Notes under the pieces: generated by a model
The model's input: only the letters and a program-made list of their open reading frames with translations
The model's database searches: none
Told to the model about the DNA's origin: nothing
Made by a program: the position numbers and the translations under genes
Assembly: GCA_038253945.1 (NCBI GenBank)
Contig: JBBSGR010000005.1
Span: 1-64,000, forward strand
Length of the DNA stretch: 64,000 nucleotides
Source of the DNA: JBBRYW01 sp038253945
GTDB lineage: Bacteria; Actinomycetota; Thermoleophilia; Gaiellales; Gaiellaceae
Reading direction: 5' to 3'
In this document: in pieces, positions 17,901 through 25,164 of the stretch
Layout: each line of letters starts with the position of its first letter
Numbering within the stretch: the stretch's first letter is position 1

Positions 17901-18030
17901 ATCTCTCGTTACCCCGGTTTTGCTCCCGCAGCCGATCGAAGATTTGCTCGCCCTCCCACCACTCGAGGATCTCCCGCTCGAGCGCGGGATGGTCGGGAAC
18001 GTGGGGCAGCGGGGTGAAGGATCGACCCAT
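14956..18030 (-). CDS. ileS: Isoleucyl-tRNA synthetase (variant signature motifs)
   Basis: A 1024-residue class I aminoacyl-tRNA synthetase. The HIGH-equivalent is NNPMGVHHAWGR (residues about 55-65) and the KMSKS-equivalent is MHKSWGN (about 610-616), both divergent from the textbook motifs. Zinc-finger cysteine pairs occur in CPRCGTSLSQHE, CWRCSTPL and CEACGEEG. A CP1 editing domain (VIWTTTPWTLPANVAAAV, then GIVHIAPGAGTEDFELG) and an anticodon-binding C-terminus follow. It charges tRNA-Ile. Other class I ligases with CP1 domains are alternatives, but the WTTTPWTLPANVA and DWNISRKRYFG blocks fit IleS. No T-box leader is visible in the short 113-bp gap to thioredoxin. Confidence 0.92.
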   Translation of the reverse strand: MGRSFTPLPHVPDHPALEREILEWWEGEQIFDRLREQNRGNERWSFVDGPITANNPMGVHHAWGRMYKDAFQRYKALRGFDQRYQNGFDCQGLWVEVEVEKALGLNSKREIEEYGLAAFAERCRERVARYGEVITEQSRRLGMWMDWDNDYYTFSDTNIEYIWRFLQEVHRRGWLYKGHRSTQWCPRCGTSLSQHEQAGEDKYTELTHPSLYVRFPLLDREGESLVIWTTTPWTLPANVAAAVRPEAEYVLTPEGEWWAKERKGERVATATKRGEELAGWRYRSPFDDAPAQGGVDHRVIGWDDVGLDEGSGIVHIAPGAGTEDFELGKMHGLPVLVPVDESGRFLPGYGFEGLTTEEARDPIIDALRRQDLIVEAGEITHRYPICWRCSTPLIFRVVDDWFIAAAEIRQPLLDANARVEWTPSFYSKRMDDWLRNMGDWNISRKRYFGLPLPFYPCGCGHLNVVGSRDELVERATSSLDGLRELHRPWIDEVTIRCEACGEEGVRRIPEVGDAWLDAGIVPLSTLGWQSPEYVVHGYATGAAQGLTGADLPDHAHWERWFPAAWVSENREQIRLWFYSISFMSLTMVGRSPYERVLTYEWVRDETGREMHKSWGNAIEANEALERMGADVMRWLFAAQNPAQNLNFGYGRADEVKRRLLTLWNSASFFLTYARIGAFQPRFDDLAEGPPCEAPLDRWLVARTRQLVGAMEDSYERFWTPALVAFFESFVDDLSNWYIRRSRQRFWNDDEPALRALWYALVQATRTVAPVMPFLADHLWRALTAPAGDAPESVFLAGWPERAAWDEGLLAEIAEVRRVVELGRQARAASQLKLRQPLRRLVVEGANGASRHADEIREELRVKEVEFGPVDAREVRVKPNLPRLGPRLGPALSGVRAALEQGRFEQLDGGRLQVAGHTLEPEEVLVERTAREGWAIAEADSLTVALSTTVDDELRLEGRVLDLIHLINSMRREAGLQLTDRILVTLTRAEADLIPYGDWIKRETLAIGVRVDEAASEPRIERALG

Positions 18031-18143
18031 CCTGGGATTCTAGAGTCGGAATACCGGGCACCACGTCGCCGTTTGCAGTGAGTGAGGCGGCGATCTGGTG
18101 GGTACATCGGTAGGGGCCGCTCCCTGACGAAAGGACTGAACCA

Positions 18144-18461
18144 ATGGCAAACGTTGTCACCGAATCGACGTTCGAGCAGGAAGTGCTGCAAAGCGACACA
18201 CCAGTCCTCGTCGACTTCTGGGCCGAGTGGTGCGGGCCGTGCCACGCCGTCTCCCCGGTTCTCGACCGGATCGCGTCCGAGCGCGAGGGCGAGTTGAAGC
18301 TCGTCAAGGTGAATATCGACGAGGAGCAGGGACTCGCTCAGCGCTTCGGGATCATGTCGATTCCCACGATGATGCTGTTCAAGGATGGAGAGCCCGCCGC
18401 GACGACGATGGGAGCGCGGCCGAAGGGCGACATCGAGCGGCAACTCGGGCTCGTTTCGTAG
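18144..18461 (+). CDS. trxA: Thioredoxin
   Basis: A 105-residue cytosolic thioredoxin with the WAEWCGPCHAV active site (C30, C33), the cis-proline in IMSIPTMMLFKDGE and the closing GARPKGDIERQL helix. It acts as a general disulfide reductase and is a possible electron donor for the peroxiredoxin at 26.8 kb. The start ATG 18144 follows GACGAAAGGACTG. It is divergent from ileS. The next gene, a lipid-kinase-like protein, begins 31 bases downstream on the same strand, so they may share a transcript. Confidence 0.95.
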   Translation: MANVVTESTFEQEVLQSDTPVLVDFWAEWCGPCHAVSPVLDRIASEREGELKLVKVNIDEEQGLAQRFGIMSIPTMMLFKDGEPAATTMGARPKGDIERQLGLVS

Positions 18462-18491
18462 TCGAAGCCCCCGGGGAGCGAGCCGTACGAG

Positions 18492-19292
18492 ATGGGCTCG
18501 CTGCTCCTGATCAACCCGCGCTCGGGCGACGAGCGACCGAGTGCGGATCAGCTCGTCGCGGCGGCGCGCGAGCGCGGCGTCGAGACCCGGCTCCTGGAGG
18601 CGGGGGACGATCCGTGCGAGCTGGCGCTGGCCGCCGGCCACGACGTGATCGGGATCGCCGGCGGCGACGGCTCGCTGGCTGGCGTCGCGAAGGCGGCCCT
18701 CGAGCGGGACGTCCCGCTTGTCTGCATCCCGTTCGGGACCCGCAACCATTTTGCGCGCGACCTCGGACTCGACCGGGATGATCCGCTGGGGAGCCTCGAC
18801 GCTTTCGCGGGCGTGGAGCGGCGGATCGACGTCGGCTGCATCGGCGAGCGGGTCTTCCTGAACAACGTCTCGCTCGGCGCCTATGCCGGGCTCGTCCCTC
18901 GGCGGGAGCGGCATCGCCGGCGGCGGCAGGCCCTGGCGGGGGCCCACGCGCTGTGGCTTTCGCTGAAGGACCGCCACCCGAAGGGATTCGTGGTCGACGG
19001 CGAAGCTGTCGTGACGCGGATCCTGCTGATAGCGAACAACGCGTACTCGGTCGATCTCCTGTCGCTCGGTGAGCGCCCGAAGCTTGATTCCGGGCAGCTC
19101 TACCTCTACGCGGCGCAGGGCTGGTTTCCCGATACGTGGGTGGAGCGAAACGCAGGCACGTTCACGGTGGACACGTCGGAGCGGCCGCTTCAGGCGGCAG
19201 TCGACGGGGAGCCCGCGGAGCTCGATCCGCCGGTCGAGTTCTCGATCAAGCCGAAGGCGCTACGTGTTCGCGTCCCCCGCCAGCGCGACTGA
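18492..19292 (+). CDS. Diacylglycerol kinase catalytic-domain protein
   Basis: A 266-residue member of the diacylglycerol/sphingosine kinase (DagK/YegS) family. The nucleotide-binding signature GIAGGDGSLAGVAKAAL is near residue 55-72, and VPLVCIPFGTRNHFARDLGL follows. The C-terminal beta-sandwich (VERRIDVGCIGERVFLNNVS, ILLIANNAYS) is present. It probably phosphorylates a membrane lipid; whether diacylglycerol is the substrate is not known. Start ATG 18492. The 3' end overlaps the converging Nudix gene by 33 bases. Confidence 0.88.
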   Translation: MGSLLLINPRSGDERPSADQLVAAARERGVETRLLEAGDDPCELALAAGHDVIGIAGGDGSLAGVAKAALERDVPLVCIPFGTRNHFARDLGLDRDDPLGSLDAFAGVERRIDVGCIGERVFLNNVSLGAYAGLVPRRERHRRRRQALAGAHALWLSLKDRHPKGFVVDGEAVVTRILLIANNAYSVDLLSLGERPKLDSGQLYLYAAQGWFPDTWVERNAGTFTVDTSERPLQAAVDGEPAELDPPVEFSIKPKALRVRVPRQRD

Positions 19293-19766
19293 CAGCACCT
19301 CTGCATAGTGGGAGAACGCGAGCTCTTCGGCGGCCGGGAGCTCGCTCGGGGCGAACCACCGCAGCTCGGCGAGATCGTCGCCCGCGCGGGCATCCCCGTG
19401 GACCTGCCCCGTCCACGTGAGGCAGAGGACGGTCCGGCCGTCGTACGGCTCGAGGTAGAAGCCGACGAAGCGGAGGGCGTCGAGCTCGAGGCCCGTCTCC
19501 TCGCGCACCTCTCGGCGGAGGGCGTCGACCGGATGCTCGCCCTCCTCGACGAAGCCGCCAGGCAAGTCCCAGAGGCCCGCGGCCGGCTCGAAGGCGCGAC
19601 GGCCGAGCAGGACTCGCCCCAACTCGTCTCTGCAGACCGCCTCGGTACCGGGCACCGGGTTCGCATACGCGACGAAGCCGCAGCGCTTGCATTCTGCGCG
19701 CCCGACGGCGAGCGCGAGCGCGGCGGCGCAGCGCGGACAGAACCTCCATCCGTCGAGGAGTCCCAC
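19260..19766 (-). CDS. Nudix hydrolase with N-terminal zinc ribbon
   Basis: A 168-residue protein. A four-cysteine zinc ribbon (FCPRC, ECKRC; C10, C13, C26, C29) is followed by a Nudix domain with the box GGFVEEGEHPVDALRREVREE-TG at about residues 70-92. This combination is typical of NudC-like or ADP-ribose pyrophosphatase-like enzymes that hydrolyse nucleoside diphosphates linked to another group. It lacks the NudC SQPWPFPxS motif, so NADH specificity is not supported. The gene converges with the lipid-kinase gene and overlaps its end. Confidence 0.9.
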   Translation of the reverse strand: MGLLDGWRFCPRCAAALALAVGRAECKRCGFVAYANPVPGTEAVCRDELGRVLLGRRAFEPAAGLWDLPGGFVEEGEHPVDALRREVREETGLELDALRFVGFYLEPYDGRTVLCLTWTGQVHGDARAGDDLAELRWFAPSELPAAEELAFSHYAEVLSVALAGDANT

Positions 19767-19808
19767 GGCGGCGCAACAATAGAGTCATCACACCGAGGAG
19801 GGAGTCCG

Positions 19809-20018
19809 ATGTACGACCACCCGGAGCCGACCGAGGAGGAGCAGGAGCAATCGCCGGAGCGACGGCGGGAGGAGGACGCGATGCGCGGACCCGGCCACGA
19901 GGCGCCGGCCGAGCAGCGACCTACCCGGGATAGCGGCCAGGCCGAGGGTCCGACGCCGGAGGACGTTGGTGTCCCGGATCCGCCCGAGCCGGCCGTCGAC
20001 CCGACCCACGAGGCCTGA
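19809..20018 (+). CDS. Small acidic, disorder-prone hypothetical protein
   Basis: A 69-residue protein made almost entirely of Glu, Pro, Asp, Arg and Gln (MYDHPEPTEEEQEQSPERR). It has no hydrophobic core and is probably intrinsically disordered. The very strong ribosome-binding site GAGGAGGGAG 8 bases before the ATG argues that it is a real gene. It sits 6 bases before the cyclic-nucleotide-binding gene start, suggesting an operon. Function is unknown. Confidence 0.6.
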   Translation: MYDHPEPTEEEQEQSPERRREEDAMRGPGHEAPAEQRPTRDSGQAEGPTPEDVGVPDPPEPAVDPTHEA

Positions 20019-20024
20019 GACGGG

Positions 20025-20402
20025 GTGTCTCCGCGCGCATCGGCGACCCAGCACGAGCTCTCCCGCGTCGGGCTCCTCGCGAGCCTCTCCGGCGAGACAC
20101 TCGCGAGGCTCGCCCGGAACATGACTCGCGAGGACGTGCCTGCCGGGAAGGGCGTCGTCGTCGAAGGAGCGAAAGGGGACCGTTTCTACGTCGTGCTGTC
20201 CGGGCTCTTGACCGTCTCCCAGCGGGACCTCGGTCCTCGTGCGGTGCTCCGGCCAGGCTCGTACTTCGGCGAGGTGTCGCTGGCCATGAGCATCCCGCGG
20301 ACCGCGTCGGTGCGGGCGCTCTCGCCCGCGACCGTGGCGAGCTGCGACCGTGCCACCTTCGACGAGTTCATCAGGCCGCTCTTCGCCGACGACGACGGCT
20401 AG
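20025..20402 (+). CDS. Stand-alone cyclic-nucleotide-binding domain protein
   Basis: A 125-residue protein consisting of one cNMP-binding (CRP/FNR sensor-like) domain: LLASLSGETLARLARNM, then GDRFYVVLSGLLTVSQRD, and the phosphate-binding-cassette-like PGSYFGEVSLAMSIPRTAS with the conserved Gly-Glu and Arg. No DNA-binding helix-turn-helix follows, so it is not a complete CRP regulator. It may bind cAMP and act by protein contact. Start GTG 20025, 6 bases after the small acidic gene. It converges with the serine hydrolase gene, overlapping by 4 bases. Confidence 0.87.
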   Translation: MSPRASATQHELSRVGLLASLSGETLARLARNMTREDVPAGKGVVVEGAKGDRFYVVLSGLLTVSQRDLGPRAVLRPGSYFGEVSLAMSIPRTASVRALSPATVASCDRATFDEFIRPLFADDDG

Positions 20403-21256
20403 TAGGCGAGCACCTCCTGCAGCACGGCGTCGGAGAGCCGCGGCCACGCCTTCTTTGCCCACTCGCCGAAGTCCAGGTCGGTGAGGCAGGCGACCGCCAC
20501 GCCGACCTGCGGGTCGACCCAGAAGAAGGTGCCGCTGCCGCCGAAGTGGCCGAACGTCCGCTGCGAGTTCCGAGAGCCGGTCCAATGCGGCGACTTGTCG
20601 TCGCGCAGCTCGAAGCCGAGGCCCCAGTCGTTCGGCTCCATGCGCCCGAAATCGGGCAGCACCCCGACGAGGCCGGGAAACTGCACGCTCGTCGCCTCGG
20701 CCAGCGTCTCCGCCGCGACCAGGGTCGGAGCCGTGACCTCGAGCACGAACGCCAGGAGATCCTCGAGGGAACCGTGGAGGCCGGCCGCGGCGGTGCCGAC
20801 GAGCTCGGCCCGCAGGCCGAGCGGCTCGAGAACGGCAGCGCGAAGGTAGTCGGCGAACGGCATCTCCGCGGCGCCGGCCACCGCGTCGGCGAGCGCTTCG
20901 TATCCCGCGTTCGAGTAGATCCGCCGCCGCTCCGGCCCCGTGAGCGGGCGGTGTCCCTCGAAGGGTAGGCCCGAGGCGTGTGCCAGCAAGTGGCGAATCG
21001 TCGAGCCTTCCGGTCCGGCGGGGTCGTCGAGGTCGAGGACGCCCTCCTCGGCGGCAACGAGCGTCGCGAGTGCTGTGAGCGGCTTCGTGACGGACGCCCA
21101 CCGAAGGCGTTCGGCACACGGCCCGCGAGCTGCGACGAGCTGCCCGCCGCGCACGACGCCGATCGCGACCGTCGCGGCCGGCCAGCCGTCCACCTGCCGC
21201 AGCGCCTCCACGGCGCGCGATACTACGCGGGTGGACCGGCGCCTGATCTCCTCCAA
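20399..21256 (-). CDS. Serine hydrolase, beta-lactamase/class C-like
   Basis: A 285-residue beta-lactamase-family (penicillin-binding-like) hydrolase. Motif 1 is SVTK (S55-K58), motif 2 is the YSN triad (Y114-N116) and motif 3 is HFGGSG near residue 235, so the catalytic set is complete. There is no signal peptide, so it is probably a cytoplasmic esterase or amidase rather than a resistance enzyme. The start at 21256 overlaps the start of the divergent RidA gene by about 26 bases. A later GTG is possible. Confidence 0.87.
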   Translation of the reverse strand: MEEIRRRSTRVVSRAVEALRQVDGWPAATVAIGVVRGGQLVAARGPCAERLRWASVTKPLTALATLVAAEEGVLDLDDPAGPEGSTIRHLLAHASGLPFEGHRPLTGPERRRIYSNAGYEALADAVAGAAEMPFADYLRAAVLEPLGLRAELVGTAAAGLHGSLEDLLAFVLEVTAPTLVAAETLAEATSVQFPGLVGVLPDFGRMEPNDWGLGFELRDDKSPHWTGSRNSQRTFGHFGGSGTFFWVDPQVGVAVACLTDLDFGEWAKKAWPRLSDAVLQEVLAY

Positions 21257-21617
21257 TGCACCCTGGGAGCCCGTTTACGGCTACTCGCGAGCGGTCGTCG
21301 CCGGTCGGCATGTGTACGTCGCGGGAACCGCGTCGGTCATGCCCGGCGGCACCGATCCGCCGGCCGACGCATACGGCCAGGCGCGCCGGTGCCTCGAGAT
21401 CATCCTCGCCGCGCTCGAGCAGGCGGGTGCGCGGGCAGAGGACGTCGTGCGGACCCGGATCTACCTCACCCGGGCGGAGGACTTCGACGAGGTCGGCCGC
21501 GCGCACGGCGAGCTCTTCGGCGAGGTTCGGCCGGCGATGACCGGCGTCGTCGTTGCGGCGCTCCTCGACCCGCGCTGGCTCGTCGAGATCGAGGCCGAGG
21601 CGCTGCTGGGCGGCTGA
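21231..21617 (+). CDS. RidA-family deaminase-like protein
   Basis: A 128-residue trimeric RidA/YjgF-type protein. Characteristic blocks are GYSRAVVAGRHVYVAGTAS, YGQARRCLEIILAALEQAGA, VVRTRIYLTRAEDFDEV and the C-terminal MTGVVVAALLDPRWLVEIEA, with the Arg and Glu that bind the substrate carboxylate in active members. It probably hydrolyses reactive enamine/imine intermediates. The start is GTG 21231 (MDRRLISSNAPWEPVYGYS). It is divergent from the serine hydrolase gene. Confidence 0.9.
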   Translation: MDRRLISSNAPWEPVYGYSRAVVAGRHVYVAGTASVMPGGTDPPADAYGQARRCLEIILAALEQAGARAEDVVRTRIYLTRAEDFDEVGRAHGELFGEVRPAMTGVVVAALLDPRWLVEIEAEALLGG

Positions 21618-21666
21618 AGGCGTCCCGGCATGAAGCATGCATCGGGGCCGGGGCCGCGCTAGGCGA

Positions 21667-22011
21667 TCAATCGCTGTGCGGTTTTCCGTCGGCGCCGACG
21701 AGCGGCTCGGCCACCGGCAGCTTGTCGACGACCCAGTAACGCTCGTTCCGGCCGACTACGACCTCGATCTCGGGACTATCGTGCCCGGCGGCGACCACGA
21801 AGCGGTCGTCTTCGGCATGGACCCGGTCGTATTCCTCGTACGTGAGCAGGAGGCGTCGATCGCATGAGCGGCCGCACTCGCAGTGGAACTCGATCCGACC
21901 GTCGGTCGTCCAGCTGCGCTCGTCGAGCTCCCCGCTCACACGCTCGATCTGCCGGTTGACCTCCCGAAGCAGCGCTTCGTTCCGCGCAACGCTCTCGAGT
22001 CGGAAATCCAC
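21667..22011 (-). CDS. Conserved small protein, CEC-motif family (paralogue of the 5.1 kb gene)
   Basis: A 114-residue protein with the same architecture as the product of 5132-5467: a helical start (VARNEALLREVNRQIERV), FHCECGRSCDRRL, YEEYDRVHAEDDRFVVAAGH and IEVVVGRNERYWVVDKLP. CxC and a third Cys five residues on, plus a conserved His, could bind metal. The likely start is GTG 22011. It is divergent from the glutamate-cysteine-ligase-like gene. The two copies in one 64-kb window suggest a lineage-specific family whose function is not known to me. Confidence 0.8.
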   Translation of the reverse strand: MDFRLESVARNEALLREVNRQIERVSGELDERSWTTDGRIEFHCECGRSCDRRLLLTYEEYDRVHAEDDRFVVAAGHDSPEIEVVVGRNERYWVVDKLPVAEPLVGADGKPHSD

Positions 22012-22071
22012 CTTTCGAGTGTACGCCGATTTTGCGGGTCGACAACCGCGGACTATGGTTTGCCGCTCGCA

Positions 22072-23298
22072 ATGGAGCAGGTCTACCCCCCCTCGATCAC
22101 CGGCAAGGGCGCAAGCTTCGCAGCCGGGGTAAGCGTGCTCGATCACCGCTTCGGCAGCGGCGACCCCTACACGCTCGGCGTCGAGGAGGAGTACATGCTG
22201 CTCGACCCGGAGACCTTCGACCTCGTCCAGCACGTCGACACCGTGCTCGCGGCGGTGGCCGGCCACGAGCTCGAAGCTCGCATCAACCCTGAGCTGATGC
22301 AGTCGGTGCTCGAGATCACGACGCCGGTCTGCCGGACGGCAGCCGACGTCGACGAGGCGCTTCGCAGTCTCCGCTCCTACGTGGGCTCCGTCGCTGGCGA
22401 GCACGGCCTCCGCTTCGGCTCCGCCGGAACACACCCGTTCAGCCTCTTCGAGCGGCAGCGCATCACCGCGCGCGACCGCTACCACGCGCTGATCGACCAG
22501 ATGCAGTACGTCGCGCGCCGCGAGCTGATCTTCGGCATGCACGTCCATGTCGCGGTCGACGACCCGGAGAAGTCCATCCAGGTGATGAACGGGCTGCTCG
22601 CCCACCTGGGCGAGCTGCTCGCTCTCTCGGCCAATTCGCCGTTCTGGCGCGGCGACTCGACCGGCCTCGCGTCGAGCAGGCAGATGGTGTTCGCAGCGTT
22701 TCCGCGCTCCGGGCCGCCGCCGCGCTTCGAGAACTACGCCGACTACGCAGCCGTCATCGGCCAGCTCGAGAAGACCGGCTGTATCGCGGACTACACGCAC
22801 ATCTGGTGGGACATCCGTCCGCATCCGAGGCTCGGGACGATCGAGATCCGGATCTGCGACGCGGTCACACGGCTCGAGGAGGCGGTCTCGCTGGCGGCCT
22901 ACTGCCAGGCGCTCGTCAAGCACTACTGCGAGCGGTTCGATGCCGGGAAGGAGATTCCGTCGTACCACCGCATCCTGACGACCGAGAACAAGTGGCTCGC
23001 TGGGAGGTATGGGCTCGAGGCGCCTGTGATGGATCTCGCGACCGGCCGCCGCAACCGCGTTCCCGTCGCACAGCTGGTTCGCCGCACGCTCCGCGAGCTC
23101 GAGCCGCACGCGCGCGAGCTCGGCTGCGAGCGCGAGCTGGCAGGCATCCACGACATTCTGAGTCGGGGCAACGGCGCCGACCGGCAGCTGAGAGTCTTCA
23201 ACGCGAACCGGGACATCGTCGAGGTCGCGCGCGCGATCGCCGTAGCGACCCGCGTCGCGGCTGCGCCTGCGCCTGCGCCTGCGCCTGCGACGGCCTAG
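22072..23298 (+). CDS. Carboxylate-amine ligase, GCS2/YbdK family
   Basis: A 408-residue ATP-dependent ligase of the glutamate-cysteine ligase type 2 family. Signature stretches include YTLGVEEEYMLLDPETFDLV (ATP/metal-binding Glu residues), LEARINPELMQSVLEITTPV, ELIFGMHVHVAVDD and HIWWDIRPHPRLGTIEIRIC. In actinobacteria, members make gamma-glutamyl-cysteine or other amides; mycothiol-type species carry homologues of unclear role. The C-terminus ends in an Ala-Pro tail encoded by a hexamer repeat. ATG 22072 is chosen because the upstream frame lacks a better start. Confidence 0.9.
   Translation: MEQVYPPSITGKGASFAAGVSVLDHRFGSGDPYTLGVEEEYMLLDPETFDLVQHVDTVLAAVAGHELEARINPELMQSVLEITTPVCRTAADVDEALRSLRSYVGSVAGEHGLRFGSAGTHPFSLFERQRITARDRYHALIDQMQYVARRELIFGMHVHVAVDDPEKSIQVMNGLLAHLGELLALSANSPFWRGDSTGLASSRQMVFAAFPRSGPPPRFENYADYAAVIGQLEKTGCIADYTHIWWDIRPHPRLGTIEIRICDAVTRLEEAVSLAAYCQALVKHYCERFDAGKEIPSYHRILTTENKWLAGRYGLEAPVMDLATGRRNRVPVAQLVRRTLRELEPHARELGCERELAGIHDILSRGNGADRQLRVFNANRDIVEVARAIAVATRVAAAPAPAPAPATA
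23262..23285 (+). repeat. Hexamer repeat (TGCGCC x4) in the ligase 3' end
   Basis: Four exact copies of TGCGCC encode alternating Ala-Pro near the C-terminus of the GCS2-family gene. The repeat is in frame and could vary in copy number by slippage without breaking the protein. Confidence 0.8.
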
Positions 23299-23383
23299 CG
23301 GCACGGCGGACCTCCGCCGCGCCGACGCTCGTATCTCCTTCGATGGACCTCTTGCTCAAGCACGCTCGTATAGTCAGCGCGCG

Positions 23384-23929
23384 ATGGGGAGCTTCGGCCG
23401 CGATGAGCGCGCCTGGGTGCGGGGCGCTCGGGCCGGTTCCGTCTCGGACCTCGAGGCGCTCTTCCGCGCGCACTGGCCTCGCGCGTACCGTGCCGCGCTG
23501 CTCATCGTCCACGACACGGCAGCAGCCGAGGACATCGCCCAGGAGGGGTTCCTCGCGGCCATACGCGCGCTCGACCGCTTCGACCGCCGCCGTCCCTTCG
23601 GACCCTGGCTCCACCGGATCACGGTCAACCGCGCGATCGACTGGACGCGCGCGCGAGCACTTCGCGCCGAGGTCGACGGCGAGACCGAAGCAGTCGCGGA
23701 TCTGGACGGAAGCGCTGGAGGAGGCACAGGGCCTTACTCGCGCGAGGTGGAGCTCGCCCTGCGCTCTCTGTCGCCCGATCACCGGGCCGTGATCGTGCTG
23801 CGCTACCTGCTCGAGTACACCCCGGGCGAGATCGCCGAGCTGCTCGAGCTGCCCCGCGGCACCGTGAACTCCCGGCTGCGACGCGGGCTCGACGAGCTCC
23901 AAGAGCGTCTGCCGGAGGACGCGTTGTGA
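23384..23929 (+). CDS. ECF-type RNA polymerase sigma factor
   Basis: A 181-residue extracytoplasmic-function sigma factor. Region 2 is about residues 20-90 (AEDIAQEGFLAAIRALDRFD, FGPWLHRITVNRAIDW) and region 4 is about 125-175 (LRSLSPDHRAVIVLRYLLEY, ELLELPRGTVNSRLRRGLDE). The stop overlaps the next gene's GTG start (GTGA). That gene encodes a membrane protein with a soluble N-terminus before its single helix, which fits an anti-sigma role. It begins a plus-strand run of seven coupled genes reaching 29.2 kb. Confidence 0.93.
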   Translation: MGSFGRDERAWVRGARAGSVSDLEALFRAHWPRAYRAALLIVHDTAAAEDIAQEGFLAAIRALDRFDRRRPFGPWLHRITVNRAIDWTRARALRAEVDGETEAVADLDGSAGGGTGPYSREVELALRSLSPDHRAVIVLRYLLEYTPGEIAELLELPRGTVNSRLRRGLDELQERLPEDAL

Positions 23930-25164
23930 GGGAGCGCCGGGTGCAGAAGCTCTTGCTATCCGCACCCGCTCCGGACGAGCTGGCGGCGCAGCGGCGCGCC
24001 TGGCGCATCGTCAAGGCCGCCTACGAGGAGCGCGAGCCCGTCCGTTGGCCCCGGCGGAATGCCCGGCCGCTGATCGCGCTCGCCCTCTGCTTCGCGCTCG
24101 TCGCGGGCGTCCTGACCTCGCCGGGTCGGGCCGTCCTCGACTCGCTGCGAGACGTCGTCGGCAGAGAGAAGGTCGTCGGGGTGAAGCGCGCGCAGCCTGC
24201 GCTGTTCCGTCTGCCCACCGGCGGACGTCTGCTCGTCAACACGCGTAAAGGCCCCTGGGTCGTCAAGCCCGACGGCTCGAAGCGCCTACTCGGGCGATAC
24301 GAGCAAGCATCTTGGTCGCCGCACGGCTGGTACATCGTCGCGAGCCGGCGCCTCGAGCTGCTCGCCGTCAAGCCCGGCGGCACGGTGCGGTGGTCGCTGC
24401 CCCGACGAGGCACGATCACAGCCGTCCGCTGGGCGCCGGGGGATGGATACCGGGTCGCCTACCTCAGCGACGAGAATGTCCGCGTCGTCGCCGGCAACGG
24501 CTCGGGCGACCGGCTCTTCCGTCCGGGACGCGCGCCTGCCTCGTTCACCGCGATCGCATGGAAGCCGCGCGCCGAGCACGTCCTTGCTGTGGCCGACCGG
24601 GTCGGCCGCGTCTCGCTCTACGCCGTCGACTCGAACAGGCTCCTGTGGCGATCGGGCCGCACGCTCTCGCGCAGCGAGGCGGCAAGCGGGTCCGCGAGCG
24701 ACAAGACACCGTTCGAGCTGGACTGGTCCGCTGACGGCAAGCGCGTGCTCGTCCTCTCGAAGAGGTCGGTGCGCATCATCGCGGGGGACGGACGCGCCGT
24801 CGGCCAGCTCCCGGTGCCGGCGGATGCCGTGGACGCCGAGTTCGCCTCACGCAGCCGGCGCTTCGCGCTGATCAGATACGACGGTCGGCGGAGCCGGGTG
24901 AGCATCTTCGATGCCGACCGGCCGGTTCGGGCGGGGCGGCAGCTGTTCGACGTGCCGGGTCGAATCACCGACGTGACGTGGTCTCCTGACGACCACTGGC
25001 TGCTGCTCGGCTGGCAGAGCGCCGACCAGTGGATCTTCATTCCCCTCGCGGGCGGCAAGGTGAGAGCGGTCTCGAACGTCTCGCTGCAGTTTCACTCGCC
25101 CCGCAGGCCGGCCGCGTTCCCGGACGTAGCGCAGCATGGCTGGTGCTGTGCAACGTCGCCGTGA
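23926..25164 (+). CDS. Membrane-anchored beta-propeller protein, putative anti-sigma
   Basis: A 412-residue single-pass membrane protein. Residues 1-42 are charged and cytosolic (RVQKLLLSAPAPDELAAQRR), one transmembrane helix follows (about 46-65, RPLIALALCFALVAGVL), and the rest is extracytoplasmic. About six to seven WD40/PD40-like blades are seen, each with a pattern like GRYEQASWSPHGWYIVAS, ITAVRWAPGDGYRVAYLS, FELDWSADGKRVLVLS and ITDVTWSPDDHWLLLGW. Immediate coupling to the sigma factor and this topology suggest it holds the sigma factor at the membrane and senses an outside signal; that role is inferred. The stop overlaps the murein endopeptidase start. Confidence 0.75.
   Translation: MRERRVQKLLLSAPAPDELAAQRRAWRIVKAAYEEREPVRWPRRNARPLIALALCFALVAGVLTSPGRAVLDSLRDVVGREKVVGVKRAQPALFRLPTGGRLLVNTRKGPWVVKPDGSKRLLGRYEQASWSPHGWYIVASRRLELLAVKPGGTVRWSLPRRGTITAVRWAPGDGYRVAYLSDENVRVVAGNGSGDRLFRPGRAPASFTAIAWKPRAEHVLAVADRVGRVSLYAVDSNRLLWRSGRTLSRSEAASGSASDKTPFELDWSADGKRVLVLSKRSVRIIAGDGRAVGQLPVPADAVDAEFASRSRRFALIRYDGRRSRVSIFDADRPVRAGRQLFDVPGRITDVTWSPDDHWLLLGWQSADQWIFIPLAGGKVRAVSNVSLQFHSPRRPAAFPDVAQHGWCCATSP

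Noticed and set aside
14956..18030. Valyl- or leucyl-tRNA synthetase instead of ileS
   Set aside because: Sequence blocks such as DWNISRKRYFG fit IleS better, although a related class I ligase cannot be wholly excluded.
18031..18143. T-box riboswitch upstream of ileS
   Set aside because: No TGG-n-ACC specifier or antiterminator sequence is found in the short leader.
23262..23285. Hexamer repeat as a CRISPR or regulatory array
   Set aside because: It has no spacers and encodes an in-frame Ala-Pro tail.
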